Below are positions 1 to 13,930 of a DNA stretch of 64,000 bases, in pieces. Below the pieces are notes generated by a model, which made no database searches, was not told where the DNA came from, and saw only the letters and a program-made list of their open reading frames with translations. The stretch's first letter is position 1. Every line of letters begins with the position of its first letter. The DNA is from Actinostola sp. cb2023 (taxonomy: Eukaryota > Cnidaria > Anthozoa > Actiniaria > Actinostolidae): contig JAUJYZ010001058.1 in assembly GCA_033675265.1 (NCBI GenBank), positions 2,206,501 through 2,270,500 on the forward strand, in the 5' to 3' direction. The position numbers and the translations under genes are program-made.

Positions 1-3000
1 GAAGAATATGTGTTGGTGGTACTGATGGAAGTGGTTGATGAAGAAGATGTGTTAGTGGTAGTGATGAAATAGTTGATGAAGAATATGTGTTGGTGGTACT
101 GATGGAAGTGATTGATGAAGAAGATGTGTTTGTGGTACTGATGGAAGTGGTTGATGAAGAAGATGTGTTGGTGGTACTGATTGGTGTGGTTGATTAAGAA
201 GATGTGTTGGTGGTACTGATGGAATTGTTGACGATGAAGATGTGTTGGTGGTACTAATGGAAGTGTTGATGAAGAAGATGTGTTGGTGGTACTGTTGGAA
301 GTGTTGACGACGAAGACGTGTTAGTGGTACTGATGAAAGTAGTTGATGAAGAAGATGTGTTGGTGGTACTGATGGAAGTGGTTGATGAAGAAGATGTGTT
401 AGTGGTACTGATGAAATGGTTGATGAAGAATATGTGTTGGTGGTACTGATGGAAGTGATTGATGAAGAAGATGTGTTTGTGGTACTGATGGAAGTGGTTG
501 ATGAAGAAGATGTGTTGGTGGTACTGATTGGAGTGGTTGATTAAGAAGATGTGTTGGTGGTACTGATGGAATTGTTGACGATGAAGATGTGTTGGTGGTA
601 CTAATGGAAGTGTTGATGAAGAAGATGTGCTGGTGGTACTGATGGAAGTGTTGACGATGAAGATGTGTTGGTGGTACTGATGGAAGTGGTTGATGAAGAA
701 GATGTGTTGGTGGTACTGATGGAAGTGTTGACGATGAAGATGTGTTGGTGGTACTGATGGAAGTGGTTGATGAAGAAGATGTGCTGGTGGTACTGATGGA
801 AGTGTTGACGATGAAGATGTGTTGGTGGTACTGATGGAAGTGTTGACGATGAAGATGTGTTGGTGGTACTGATGGAAGTGGTTGATGAAGAAGATGTGTT
901 GGTGGTACTGATGGAAGTGTTGATGAAGAAGATGTATTGGTGGTACTGATGGAAGTGTTGATGAAGAAGATGTGCTGGTGGTACTGATGGAAGTGTTGAC
1001 GATGAAGATGTGTTGGTGGTACTGATGGAAGTGTTGACGATGAAGATGTGTTGGTGGTACTGATGGAAGTGGTTGATGAAGAAGATGTGTTGGTGGTACT
1101 GATGGAAGTGTTGACGATGAAGATGTGTTGGTGGTACTGATGGAAGTGGTTGATGAAGAAGATGTGCTGGTGGTACTGATGGAAGTGTTGACGATGAAGA
1201 TGTGTTGGTGGTACTGATGGAAGTGTTGACGATGAAGATGTGTTGGTGGTACTGATGGAAGTGGTTGATGAAGAAGATGTGTTGGTGGTACTGATGGAAG
1301 TGTTGATGAAGAAGATGTATTGGTGGTACTGATGGAAGTGTTGATGAAGAAGATGTGTTGGTGGTACTGATGGAAGTGTTGACGATGAAGATGTGTTGGT
1401 GGTACTGATGGAAGTGTTGACGATGAAGATGTGTTGGTGGTACTGATGGAAGTGGTTGATGAAGAAGATGTGCTGGTGGTACTGATGGAAGTGTTGACGA
1501 TGAAGATGTGTTGGTGGTACTGATGGAAGTGTTGACGATGAAGATGTGTTGGTGGTACTGATGGAAGTGGTTGATGAAGAAGATGTGTTGGTGGTACTGA
1601 TGGAAGTGTTGATGAAGAAGATGTGTTGGTGGTACTGATGGAAGTGTTGATGAAGAAGATGTGTTGGTGGTACTGATGGAAGTGTTGATGAAGAAGATGT
1701 GTTGGTGGTACTGATGGAAGTGTTGACGATGAAGATGTGTTGGTGGTACTGATGGAAGTGTTGACGATGAAGATGTGTTGGTGGTACTGATGGAAGTGTT
1801 GACGATGAAGATGTGCTGGTGGTACTGATGGAAGTGTTGACGATGAAGATGTGTTGGTGGTACTGATGGAATTGTTGACGATGAAGATGTGTTGGTGGTA
1901 CTAATGGAAGTGTTGATGAAGAAGATGTGTTGGTGGTACTGTTGGAAGTGTTGACGATGAAGATGTGTTAGTGGTACTGATGAAAGTGTTGTTGATGAAG
2001 AATATGTGTTGGTGGTACTGATGGAAGTGGTTGATGAAGAAGATGTGTTAGTGGTAGTGATGAAATAGTTGATGAAGAATATGTGTTGGTGGTACTGATG
2101 GAAGTGATTGATGAAGAAGATGTGTTTGTGGTACTGATGGAAGTGGTTGATGAAGAAGATGTGTTGGTGGTACTGATTGGTGTGGTTGATTAAGAAGATG
2201 TGTTGGTGGTACTGATGGAATTGTTGACGATGAAGATGTGTTGGTGGTACTAATGGAAGTGTTGATGAAGAAGATGTGTTGGTGGTACTGTTGGAAGTGT
2301 TGACGACGAAGACGTGTTAGTGGTACTGATGAAAGTAGTTGATGAAGAAGATGTGTTGGTGGTACTGATGGAAGTGGTTGATGAAGAAGATGTGTTAGTG
2401 GTACTGATGAAATGGTTGATGAAGAATATGTGTTGGTGGTACTGATGGAAGTGATTGATGAAGAAGATGTGTTTGTGGTACTGATGGAAGTGGTTGATGA
2501 AGAAGATGTGTTGGTGGTACTGATTGGAGTGGTTGATTAAGAAGATGTGTTGGTGGTACTGATGGAATTGTTGACGATGAAGATGTGTTGGTGGTACTAA
2601 TGGAAGTGTTGATGAAGAAGATGTGTTGGTGGTACTGTTGGAAGTGTTGACGATGAAGAGGTGTTAGTGGTACTGATGAAAGTAGTTGATGAAGAAGATG
2701 TGTTGGTGGTACTGATGGAAGTGGTTGATGAAGAAGATGTGTTAGTGGTACTGATGAAATGGTTGATGAAGAATATGTGTTGGTGGTACTGATGGAAGTG
2801 ATTGATGAAGAAGATGTGTTTGTGGTACTGATGGAAGTGGTTGATGAAGAAGATGTGTTGGTGGTACTGATTGGAGTGGTTGATTAAGAAGATGTGTTGG
2901 TGGTACTGATGGAATTGTTGACGATGAAGATGTGTTGGTGGTACTAATGGAAGTGTTGATGAAGAAGATGTGTTGGTGGTACTGTTGGAAGTGTTGACGA

Positions 3001-3815
3001 TGAAGATGTGTTAGTGGTACTGATGAAAGTAGTTGATGAAGAATATGTGTTGGTGGTACTGATGGAAGTGGTTGATGATGAAGAAGATGTGTTAGTGGTA
3101 CTGATGAAATAGTTGATGAAGAATATGTGTTGGTGGTACTGATGGAAGTGATTGATGAAGAAGATGTGTTTGTGGTACTGATGGAAGTGGTTGATGAAGA
3201 AGATGTGTTGGTGGTACTGATTGGAGTGGTTGATGAAGAAGATGTGTTGGTGGTACTGATGGAAGTGTTGACGATGAAGATGTGCTGGTGGTACTGATGG
3301 AAGTGTTGACGATGAAGATGTGTTGGTGGTACTGATGGAAGTGGTTGATGAAGAAGATGTGTTGGTGGTACTGATGGAAGTGTTGATGAAGAAGATGTGT
3401 TGGTGGTACTGATGGAAGTGTTGACGATGAAGATGTGTTGGTGGTACTGATGGAAGTGTTGACGATGAAGATGTGTTGGTGGTACTGATGGAAGTGTTGA
3501 CGATGAAGATGTGCTGGTGGTACTGATGGAAGTGTTGACGATGAAGATGTGTTGGTGGTACTGATGGAAGTGTTGACGATGAAGATGTGCTGGTGGTACT
3601 GATGGAAGTGTTGATGAAGAAGATGTGTTGGTGGTACTGATGGAAGTGGTTGATGAAGAAGATGTGTTGGTGGTACTGATGGAAGTGGTTGATGAATAAT
3701 ATGTGTTGGTGGTACTGATGGAAGTGTTGACGATGAAGATGTGTTGTTGGTGGTACTGATGGAAGTGTTGACGATGAAGATGTGTTGGTGGTGGTACTGA
3801 TGGAAGTGGTTATCA
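1..3815. repeat. Long minisatellite array, about 38-41 bp units
   Basis: Nearly uninterrupted tandem units whose core reads GATGTGTTGGTGGTACTGAT, alternating with GACGATGAAGA or GATGAAGAAGA spacers. Adjacent units are 38 bp apart where measured (for example 3421 to 3459). There is a higher-order pattern: the sequence from position 1 recurs from 1997, and blocks recur about 350 bp apart (2405 and 2755). The array ends about 40 bp from the donor site of the e5 exon of transporter copy A, so it probably fills that gene's last intron. The 38 bp period shifts frame each unit and is open in several frames, which explains a spurious 295-residue reading frame on the minus strand; I do not regard it as coding. 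Confidence 0.95.
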
Positions 3816-3854
3816 TTTTACTAAAGTGCATTTTAGTTCATGATGTAAGCTTAC

Positions 3855-6800
3855 CAGCTAAAACAGGAGCGAAAAATTGATTTATAACTTGAAAACTGAT
3901 GTACCATCCCAAGCCCACGGTATTATACGTGTGAAGGATAAAGCAATACATCGGAGTTGTATACATGCCTTCGCACATTCCAAATGTTATAGAATAAATC
4001 AAAAGGGAAGTGAAGGTTGTTGCCAAGGGAACCAGAAAGTCAGCTACTGCAAACGTCACGACCCCGAATTGAAAGATTCGTATCAATGAGCACCATCCTG
4101 TGTCACACAATCTTCCTGCGAAGAGCCTTGATACAACGGAGGCACTACCGATCGCGAAGTACAACCAAGATGCAAGATGACGTGGTATATCAAGATCTTG
4201 AGCGTATTTTGCCTTAAAAAGATTAAGACAAAGTTAAACACTTTCGTTTTCATTGGTAGTTTATACATGCATTGGAAACGTTGTGCACATGTGATCTTAT
4301 AATTAGGAGGCGTGTTGCTCTAATGGTTAGTGGATCAGATTATTTGGGTAAGCACTTGAGTCCGATTCCAGATTGGGGCGATTAAATCGAAGTGTGTTCT
4401 TGGGGGTTATAGTGCTTAATGACTCCTCAGGTGTATAATTGAGGATGGTCATAACCTGACTAAATGCTGGCGATTATTCAAGATTGGACTGACTGTCCCA
4501 TCCATGCAATGGGATCAGTATAGCAACATTCCTTGCTTTTACGAAAATCGGAGCTCTACGAATCTGTGACTACTTAGTCACTCTTTCCTTTGTTGAGCTT
4601 TGCTAATAATTGTATACCTTGAAATTAACATGTATCACGGGCCGGGCCTCGGCCCTGAAGTGATCCCTGGCGGCCCTATAAAAGTGGCTCGGAAACAATA
4701 CCGGACCAACTTGAAAATGATCCCCAAACTGGCTCGATAAAGAAACTTTATATTACAAATTAACTTACCAAATGCACACTCGGTATGAGGTGACCAAGGC
4801 CAGCAGTAACAACAAATACTGTAGCAAGTACAAACTTAGGTTCTTTAAACAAAGGTACATCCAAATTTTTTCGTGATGGTAGTTCCTTGATCGCATTAGA
4901 GTTAGTGTTTCTTCTCGTGATGCTACATCCCAGAATACTAGGTATCACATTGATACCAGCCAATACCATGAAAGCCTTTCTCCAATCATAATGATCTAAA
5001 AGTACTTGTACAACAGGGCTCATTACAAGAAGACCGGCCGCGGACCCGCCCGATACCATGGCTGTAGCAACAGATCGGTGTTTATCAAAGTACAATGGAA
5101 CGATTTGAAAAGATGCTATGAAAATCAACGAAGATCCACTTCCAACCAGAATGCCATAAGTCATATAAAGAACGTAGAGATTTGGAGCAAATGCTGATCC
5201 TATAAGACCTAGTACGCATGTTAGACCACCACATACAATCATTAGGCGGCATCCGAAGCGGTTGCACAGCTTTGCTGACATAGGGCTTACAAGTGTGCCA
5301 AATGTTAATGATCCTGCAACAGCTGAGGAAAATGTATAACATAATTAGAATGATATTGTAATAATACTGAGTTGAAGTAGATACAAGCAACATTAAAAAT
5401 TGCAGACTTATTGGAAATTCTCAGACGATGTTTAGCTTATAGTCTTCCAAAAACATTAGTAACGCATAGACGACCTTTTGAACACTGTAGCATTAAAGAG
5501 CCGATGTGTGCGCTTTGTTGTTTTTGAAGTTAATTAAGTAGAGCTCTTCCAAACAATAACTCGGCCGGCAGAACACTGTTTGAATACAGTTGTATCAGCA
5601 CAGAGGTATCTGGTTTCTTTTTCCTTTTTTGGAAGAGTATAATTACGACCGGCCATACGTATAACCAGGGGAAAATTACTAGGGGAGTCCATTTCTTAAT
5701 ATACGTGTTCCCATCAGATTGTTAGCTTGGCTATTTTTAGCAACAAGTTGTGATTGGTTGATTCCATGCGCGCGTTCCGATTGGTTGGTATACTGAAGAC
5801 CGGGTAATTCATCGCGATGGGAATCACGATGGTACGATTCAGGATACGATTGACAATGGTGTAAAAGATAATTCCTGTCATTTAGAGGACGAAATCCCTT
5901 CCAAATTGAAACTACCGGTACTTCTGATTACGCTAGGTAAAACTTGCTAACAAAGTTATGACGAATAACCGCGAAAAAATATAGAAAAATCAAAAGCCGA
6001 GAAACAAAGCGAGCTGGGGTTTTTACAAGAGAAAAAATCGATCCACTCAAAGAAATTATCAAGCTCATCAGATCCAACTATTCACAAGTTCATGTATGTG
6101 CTTTGTCCTGGCATAATTATGTAATAAAACACACATCTATGGCAAACAAAACTGACTTCAAGTCCCAACACGACTCGTCGGTTTTTATTGCAAATGTTTT
6201 GAGAAACGACTACAATCAAGCGACAAATTTTCAATAAAACAACTGAGAGGCAAGGATGGAATGTAGACATCGCTAAGTCTAAGAAGAAGAATCCTCACAC
6301 ACTTTGCAGTCGTTGGTGGAAAAAAAGAACCATAATCTATGCACGCTTTACCTTCACAAATCTTGTTTGAATCCCTCGTATTCGTTGACTCAGTTTCACT
6401 CTCAGGTTGTTGTTTTCTGTTGTTGTTTTATTTTTTAACCTCGTAAAACACTCGAGATAGTAATAAATACGAGCCACCAAATTGATCCAAAGAGATTCAA
6501 ATGTGTTTGAAGGAATGTTTTAGACGATATTTCGTTTTTGAACGTGTTTTTGAAGGAGGTTTTTGAAGCAGCTGTTCTATGTTCATCGTGAATCAAGCAG
6601 TTCATGTTCAAGTTCAAAAGCAAGCACATTTCTTTGTAAAGCGAGGCCGACGTATCCTCTCTTTTCGTCGAATTCAGTACTTTCAATCAACATCAATCGA
6701 TTGTAGTTTTTGGTTTCCATGTTGAGTTGAGTCAGTCCGACTGACTCACCGGCGAAGTTTTTTTTGACTCTTTTCAAACTTTACAGGTCCATTGTAAAGA

Positions 6801-7945
6801 AATCAATCCCTTACGGTGTTATATGAAGAGATTTCATGTAGAATAGCGAACTTTGAGCGCTTTGTAATCGTTATACTAGACTAGTGAACACTGGTTTTCT
6901 CGATTTTCTTGTTTGAATTTGATTGAGCAGATTTCTTATTTACATATATGGCGGGAAACCGCGCGGCCACTTACAAAATCAAAAATTCAAAAACCACATT
7001 TTAAAAGCAATAAAATAGCCATATAATAAACGAGTTATTAATTTAATTTATTAATAACTACATGTATACATGTAGCTGTGGTATAAAATGTTCATCGACG
7101 AAGGAAATGTCCGCCATGTTTGCTGCAAATGACGTCATCTACCTCCAACCAATCACAGCTTGTTGCTAAAAATAGCCAAGCTAACAATCTGATAAATTTA
7201 AGGGCATTAGGAAAGATGGACTCCCCTAGTAATTTTCCCCTGGTATAACTTAAGTTTCATTATTGTAAGTTGAAAGTTTCTTTTTTTCCGCGTCAACTCT
7301 ACGATGTTCAAATAATTTGTTGCACTATGAGTTTGGACAGTGTGCACTATCAGAGCATGCGCAAACCATTGTTCATTTCCAGTGAAGGCATTGGCAAAAA
7401 TATTTAAGTTGAACTAGCCTCCTCCGTACGAGTCTATCTGGGTTTTCTCCTCTCTGAACTTCATCTTGGTATATTGACCGGGATGTACTGGACTATATAG
7501 CTCGAATAAAGCAAGGGGATCAAGGAAGGGGTTGCAGCGGCACAAATTATTAGTTGACAGCGATCCCTAATCAGGACCGACTCTACAAAATAGGCTATAG
7601 CGATCCCTCGAATGGCTAGTCCACTCGTACTGAGAAAAAAAACACCTCCATTTTCGGCAGAGCGGTCACGCAACGCTCCCATGCAGTGGACGGCGGTACG
7701 TCCTCATTATTTGTAGGGGTTTTATTTAATGACCGCGTACCTGTCTTTGCTTTCCCAGCTTGAAACTCATCCAAGAGTAGCGGAAAAAATAAGCCATAAG
7801 TGTATCCAATGCCACAGCAGATGAGACCGGCAAATGCAGAACACGTACAAACCAACCAACTAGTTAAGCCATCCATTGGAAGAGTAACCATAGAAACCAT
7901 ACTAGGCTTCTTCTTAAGTAAGAGATTTGCTGAGTCAGTTGCCAT
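3855..7945 (-). CDS. MCT-like transporter copy A (divergent, 3' partial)
   Basis: Probable SLC16-type major facilitator; the substrate is unknown. Exons on the minus strand: 7945-7741, 5322-4769, 4212-3855. The first exon has an ATG in strong context (ACCATGG) and gives the N-terminus and TM1, including a DGLTSW motif like the DG..W signature before TM1 of MCTs. The second gives TM2 to TM7 with the [12 protein letters not shown] and [14 protein letters not shown] loops. The third gives TM8 to TM11 with ASVVSRLFAGRLCD. Donors are GT and acceptors AG (CTCAG, TTAAG), and phases match the other copies. The second exon is 33 bp shorter than in the other copies because the TM6-TM7 loop is shorter. 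Unlike C-F, the first exon begins with its own ATG and I find no e1/e2 equivalents upstream. The last exon is not in the window and should lie left of position 1 if present. This is the most diverged copy, possibly the ancestral type. Confidence 0.72.
4306..4530 (+). mobile_element. Degenerate tRNA-derived SINE
   Basis: The stretch starts with a tRNA-like head: an A-box-like CTAATGGTTAGTGGA, then about 35 bp on a B-box-like GAGTCCGATTCCA. It continues with GTGTTCTTGGG and CAGGTGTATAA, which resemble the conserved body of tRNA-derived SINEs widespread in marine animals. It lies in the intron between e4 and e5 of copy A. Heavily decayed, so not a functional tRNA. The family assignment is from memory of the consensus. 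Confidence 0.45.
5665..7243. mobile_element. 1.58 kb TIR element in copy A intron
   Basis: The ends are inverted repeats of roughly 95 bp beginning CCAGGGGAAAATTACTAGGG on each side and sharing TTGTTAGCTTGGCTATTTTT further in. It is flanked by a 5 bp direct repeat TATAA at 5660-5664 and 7244-7248, which reads as a target-site duplication. Interior reading frames are short and resemble no transposase I know, so this is a non-autonomous element. It sits in the e3-e4 intron of copy A. Confidence 0.75.
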
Positions 7946-9022
7946 GGTTTCGGTTGCCTTGGTAACTGAAGAGCTGACAGATAATCAACTAGATCTAGTA
8001 AAAGAGAATTCAGAACTCAATGAAATGAAAATCAAAGATCGTGAATCATTTCATCCGCTATTGTTCTCTCCTTTTCGCTTTTACCACTCCTGCGAGGTTG
8101 ACCCATCCTGGGAAATCTCAGTGGGGCCATGGGGGGAGGGATGGAGGTCTTTTCTCGTCCTATTTTCTCACGTCCCCCTTAGCCCCTGCCCCTGTATAGC
8201 CCCTGTATAGCCCCTACACGGGCTTCCGAGAATGAGGTTGACCTTGAATGAGATATACGCGTTCCAATCGTCTGATCAGTAAGTGATATCAATGACAATC
8301 GCTGGAAGCATGCTGGCCCAAAACTGGATGAATTCTCACTCAAGATTTCTGCATCATTCATGCGCCTATCTCCACCTTTGTAGCCAAATTTATTTCCAAA
8401 ATGACCAAAATACATCCAGATTTGTTCTCGTCATTCGACCAATATCGTATGCACTTTGTCAGTCAGCACATGCACACACTTCAGACTGCGGCATAAGAGG
8501 ATCAAGAAGTTTTCATACTATGAATCAATAATCGCTTCCGTCCAAAATGTACTAAACTTTGAAGCGGTTTAGCATAGCGAAATACGAGGGGAAAGCGACA
8601 GGGTTAACATTGAGCCTAAGCAATGGAGAACCCTTAATTTCTTGTATTTCGCGTAACCTTCATGGTAGCCTGCGGAAACAGCTGCCTCTCTTGGCTCACT
8701 CAACAGACTCCCCCAAAGACGCGTGTGAGGGGTCGGCAGACCGAAAGGTCAAATTATGTTTATGTTGACATGTTTCATTCATTCACATTTTTCACCAAAT
8801 TTGCGTCCTTTTTTCGATTAGAATGGTATAGCGGCAGCATTGAAAGCAAATGTTTGCACTGTTTACAATGCGACTGGTATGACTGTGACTTCCATCATCA
8901 TCAGCCAATCAGCGTGGTGAGACATTCCATTGTTTCAAGTTGTTTTATGTTTTAGGTATAGTTGAGACAGAAGGTTTTTTATGTTTTAGGTAGTTGAGAC
9001 TAGAACAAATAGAAAACGTTTC

Positions 9023-9053
<31 letters not shown>

Positions 9054-9658
9054 GGAAGTTTGGGAGAAGTCGAGAGCTATTGTGTAAAACCGAGGTAGGC
9101 GAAGTATGCCCAGTATGTCAGAAACATTGAAGGTCGCAGTTTATAGCATTGGACTGAGTGTCTTTCTGCATATGGTCGTACGAGGAGAGCTGACTATCCG
9201 TTCTTACATGAGTTTCGTTCCAATTCGAGTTTGGTTAGAGTATAGCTCACATACACACTTAATCCATGAAACAGTGCCAACTAATTAGTGCTAAATTGCA
9301 CCAATTAAATAATAGAAAACAAAAGACTGTGCTATTTAGTTAAGAATTGGTTCATGCTTAGCGTGCGTCTATCGAGTTATAATAGATGCACGCGGGATGT
9401 TTGGAGAGCACGAGAGAAGCGTAAAGGTGGCCGTACACTAGGGGCCATGAAGCAGGGGCATGTCCCAGAAACATGCGCAGCAGCGACAAAATCACGTTCT
9501 GTACACACGAGGGAATGTGTAGCGGGGATATGTAGCAGCAACATAATTACAACATGTACACACCCATGAAAATATTGCGGGGACGTGTACCAGGGTCATG
9601 TAGCAGCGACATATCCCTCCGTCTGAACTATTGTATTCAAAGCCATGAAGCAAGAATT
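7946..9658. other. No gene recognised
   Basis: The region 5' of copy A. Open frames here are short and lack recognisable domains. It may hold the promoter of copy A, but I see no diagnostic element. A local repeat of the phrase TGTATAGCCCC occurs near 8190-8215. Confidence 0.5.
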
Positions 9659-9746
9659 TGGCAGATTTGTTGTCCCTGCAACATGACCCACAAACCACAA
9701 CGAGTTGAACTTGATGGGTCATGTTGCAGGGACAAAATATCTGCCA
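9659..9746. repeat. Imperfect hairpin
   Basis: About 31 bp arms (GTCCCTGCAACATGACCCA and its complement) separated by about 25 bp. It lies in a stretch (9440-9760) rich in repeated GGGACATGTAGCAGCGACAT-like phrases, probably the remains of a short inverted-repeat transposon. Confidence 0.6.
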
Positions 9747-9984
9747 AACACGACGGAAACTGTTGTTTTCTAACGCTTCTTCTGAGAGTGAATTAGGAAG
9801 ATTTGAATTATTTCTCGAACTTGAAACCATGTTTATAACGCTTTGAATCGTTGAATGAGTTTGGATTTCGAAATTAAAAAAAAATTTATGCAAATATTGG
9901 TAAATGTAGCAACACGACGCGAGCGCGTCCAGTGGAAGAAAAAAGCGGGGGAAATTTACAACATTTTGATTGGCTAATACAAAC

Positions 9985-10047
9985 TATGAAATACCGCTCT
10001 GTATTTCATAGAAAAATCTATGAAATACCGCTCTGTATTTCATAGAA
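9985..10047. repeat. Duplicated small palindrome
   Basis: The phrase TATGAAATACCGCTCTGTAT followed by TTCATAGAAA occurs twice in direct orientation about 34 bp apart. Each unit is itself a palindrome with arms TATGAAATAC and GTATTTCATA. No coding content. Confidence 0.65.
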
Positions 10048-10400
10048 ATGGTGAGCTCTGATTGGCTGAGATGTAATATGTATAGGATAATGATATATAT
10101 ATATTTGATGGTCTAAATGGGGAGTTTATATGTCATTTGTTAGTCAAATGTTTGGTTTTGCACTTAAAAGTGCCTATGAAACGAAAATGTCGATCCTTGT
10201 TTTATTGTACATTATTGTTGTTTGGTCTTTCTCTGAACATTTGCTGTATTTAAACATCGACTTTGAGCGTGCGAACATTTTCTTTTCGCGGTTCGAAAAT
10301 TATTATTTTCAACCAAAATGTGCGACAAGAGACTGGGCCCTTGACAATGGCTCGGTGACGTCATAAGTTGTGTATGCCTTTGTTTGCACAACTTATCGGA

Positions 10401-10545
10401 TAGAGTGCAATTTAGAAAAGCTTGAAAACTAAATAACTAATTAGTACTAAATAGCACTAATGAAACAATAGAAAACAATAGAAATAGCACTATTTAGTAC
10501 TATTTAAAGTTAGTACTATTTCACGCTTTTCTAAATAGCACTCTA
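10401..10545. mobile_element. About 145 bp MITE with TA ends, copy 1
   Basis: Terminal inverted repeats read TAGAGTGCAATTTAGAAAAG at one end and the near-complement at the other, bounded by TA, as expected for Tc1/mariner-type target sites. The interior has two AATAGAAAACAATAGAAATA-type blocks. A closely matching copy lies at 14750-14888. Confidence 0.75.
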
Positions 10546-12880
10546 TCACATTTCTATAGTTTGACCGAGCGGGAACCAGTTGTCGCACTTTGAAACCCAA
10601 AATGCCCAACTTCGTGCGCGAAATAAAAAATGTTCCTGAAGCTCAATTCCCTTTTTATTAACGCCATGTAAACAAGCAAATAGTAAACTTTCGTAGTAGC
10701 AAATAAAAACGGGGTCTGTTTTTTCGTTCATAGGCACTTTAAGATCTCAGCTGGGTGCTTCGGTACGGCACTGGGTGAATATTAAGTAGATGAGTTTACA
10801 GGGCTGATTGACATTAAAACTATACTGACATTAAAAATACATCAACAACCACGACCAGCTGTGCTGGGTCGAGAGAAACAGTTTGGACGACCAAACACCA
10901 GTCTTAATTAGGGATTTGAATCATTCTCCAGCAGATCCCGCTGCTCGAACCTCACGGGAATTTCAGTTAGGGACTGATGTCCGCAATTGAAAATTTTGTT
11001 GAGTCTAAATCCAACTGTATATATATATATACACATTTCTGTTTGAGATAGTGCAGAGAGTGGGGATTAAATATGGAGAACACCGAGGTCGTGATAGCGT
11101 GATTCTACGGAATGCATTCGTAATTACTGATCCTTTGCGAATCATCCGACTATTTTCAAGAATCAAACGGCGCTCGATCGAGAGAGTTCTTATAATCATT
11201 GATTGACTTACTCAGTAAAACTTGCGCAAGTTTTAGTAATCAGACCTCTTTCGAATGTTTGAGATAGCTTCTCAAACCATGAATAATTCTTGGAGAAATT
11301 CAAAGTTAAAGTTGACTAAATTAATTGTATGCTAGCTAATTAAGATCGCATTGTAGAGATTTCATTGGCTTTGTTCAACACATACACTCTAAATTTTATG
11401 TACAGACGCTCTTTCTGATCCTCTGTATACTCAGCTTAAATCTGCTCATAAAGAACTGCGCCAGAGTGGATTGTGCTACATAGCTATACTGATTAGCAAA
11501 GACTGAACTGAAAACCCGAGAGCTTGCAGCTAGTTTCATGGCCGAAAGATACGCGTATAATTATGCTTTCGTGATATTTTCATCCATTTTGTTTTCATGC
11601 CTGGCATTGCTCGAAGAGGCAACGCACTCAATCTATAGTTTGCTTGCTAGGGAAATAATTATCACCCAAATTCATGCATCCATAGGTTAAATTTAAATAC
11701 CCCTTTCTTGTTGGATGTCGATCGTTGTATATGCTCGCCGTGGTGTCGTGACAATCTCCTCCACAAACTGGATAGCATTTCAAGTTTACCTTGATTACCG
11801 ACCTATTGTAGGTTAAGTTACGGGGTAACCTGTTTCTAAACAAAATGAGCCTACAATTGTAGCACCGCTCTGATAGTACCTCCTTTCCCCTCTCCCCGTG
11901 CGGCCCAGATCAGACCCATGCCCGTTGAGGAGTAGCTGGAAAATCAAGAGGGGGAGGGAGGGGTAAGGAATTGCCCTTGGTCTTCACTTGTCCTTTTAAC
12001 TCTTTCTATTTTCATTGACACCCTGGTGAAAACTATTGCGAAATTGTCTGGCGCGGAAATGTCCTTTTCCGGGATATTTTCCGGGTCACAATCAGGGCTG
12101 CAGTGACTGTAAAATAGATGTACAACGCAATCGATCGAGCCTTGTGGTCGATATGATTTAACTAACCGTTTTCAGGGATACAGGAAGCACGAGATCCACT
12201 AGAAAATACCCGACTTCCTTGACTATTCAGTCCTCTTTCATGTATCACAGACTGTCATATTCCAGCTCCTCATGCACATCCGTCAAAACTCAGGCGAACT
12301 GTAGCCTATAATTATTATGCGTGTCCTTCATTTTATTTGTTTTTCGAAACACTGTCTGTTCAACTGAAATCGTCACGTTTTCAATATCCATTTTCTCTCG
12401 CCAAAATTTGGACAAACTGGACCACATACAGAATGTTCCGGCGACGTGTCTACACCGGGAAATTTGCCTTTGGTTAAAGTGCTCCTAACTAGCTCCCTTT
12501 ACAATTGTATCAAAAATCAAGAATGAACATGAACGGATCAGCTATATGAGTTATAGTTGTTTGAAATCTCGATATTTTAATTTGATGACGTCACCCCAGG
12601 CTTTTATTTTTACCTAACTTATTTCATTGTTTTCATGATCAGTAGATTCCTTCCCCGATATGGGGGAAAATTCTATATGAAATCGGCATTTATATAGTCT
12701 ACAAAAATAGCTTACGAGTTCAAAAATATTTTTAAATAATTTGCAGGGGTGACGCGTCCGTCATCTGATTTGCATATCCAGATTTCAAACCTCCATAATG
12801 AACTCCTAACTGCAAGGTTCAAACAAACAAAATACTTTTAAGACCCTATAGCTAATCAGTTCATGTACATTCAATTGTTA
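10546..12880. other. No gene recognised
   Basis: About 2.3 kb without a domain-bearing frame. There is a short AT run near 11019-11031 and a weak inverted pair of pyrimidine/purine tracts near 11880-11975. Nothing supports a gene. Confidence 0.5.
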
Positions 12881-12881
12881 A

Positions 12882-13217
<336 letters not shown>

Positions 13218-13770
13218 ACCATACAATCGTCGCGTCAGACATTGCCATCGAGTAAGTTAAAATAGCAACGTTCACTTTATACTCTCATTTTCAGTCGTTC
13301 GCGTGATGATGATGATATATAATCTTTATTTAAAGTATGAATAAAAAGCTGTGACTTTAATATACTATCTTTGCAAACTCACTCAGCAATACTCGAAAAA
13401 CACTGGAGAATCATCAAATCCACAGGAATTAATCTGAGAAATTGCACGGTACAGACTATTAATCCACCTACCAAGAGATGTATATCAATGGTCCCAATCA
13501 GTCTTCGCAAGGTTCCTGCATAATTCTGACAACGTCTGAATACACTATATTTGCACAAAACCTTCTGCACAAACTTTGAATCCATATCATAAATTTTCGA
13601 GTCACTATTATAAACTTCTTTAAAATATAAACTATGTGTACCTCCCAAGAACGCGCGATTTGATTGGTTGCTGAGCGTGCATTATTCAATAGTATGCCAG
13701 TCATGGAAGCACGGAGCAGCGAAAACAAAGCAGAAATCCTGTTTAAAACTAGTTTTATATTATAAAGCGA

Positions 13771-13930
13771 ATAGAAGATGACTCTCTGTGCTTCTATACA
13801 AAAATAATGCACTTCTGAGGTCTTGAAAGCTGCTGAATGCACTCGCGTTCCGCTCGTGTACCCACTAGCAGCTTTCAAGACCTCAGCGTGCATTATTTTT
13901 GCATAGAAGCACGGAGAGTCATCTTCTATT
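13771..13930. repeat. Long hairpin, about 60 bp arms
   Basis: Left arm starts ATAGAAGATGACTCTCTGTG and the right arm ends with its complement at 13930; the inner part is CTTGAAAGCTGCT against AGCAGCTTTCAAG. The loop is about 30 bp. It is typical of a snapback MITE. A partial related phrase (GAAGCACGGAG) at 13706 suggests a second broken copy alongside. Confidence 0.75.

Noticed and set aside
2944..3831. 295-residue minus-strand frame of repeated [26 protein letters not shown]
   Set aside because: It is a frame running through the 38-41 bp minisatellite; the phrase set just reflects frame shifts from unit to unit, with no start context or homology.
4306..4380. Functional tRNA gene
   Set aside because: A- and B-box-like phrases are present, but no cloverleaf with proper acceptor and anticodon arms can be drawn and SINE body follows.
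13498..13893. 131-codon minus-strand frame
   Set aside because: Overlaps a snapback hairpin (13771-13930) and has no domain.
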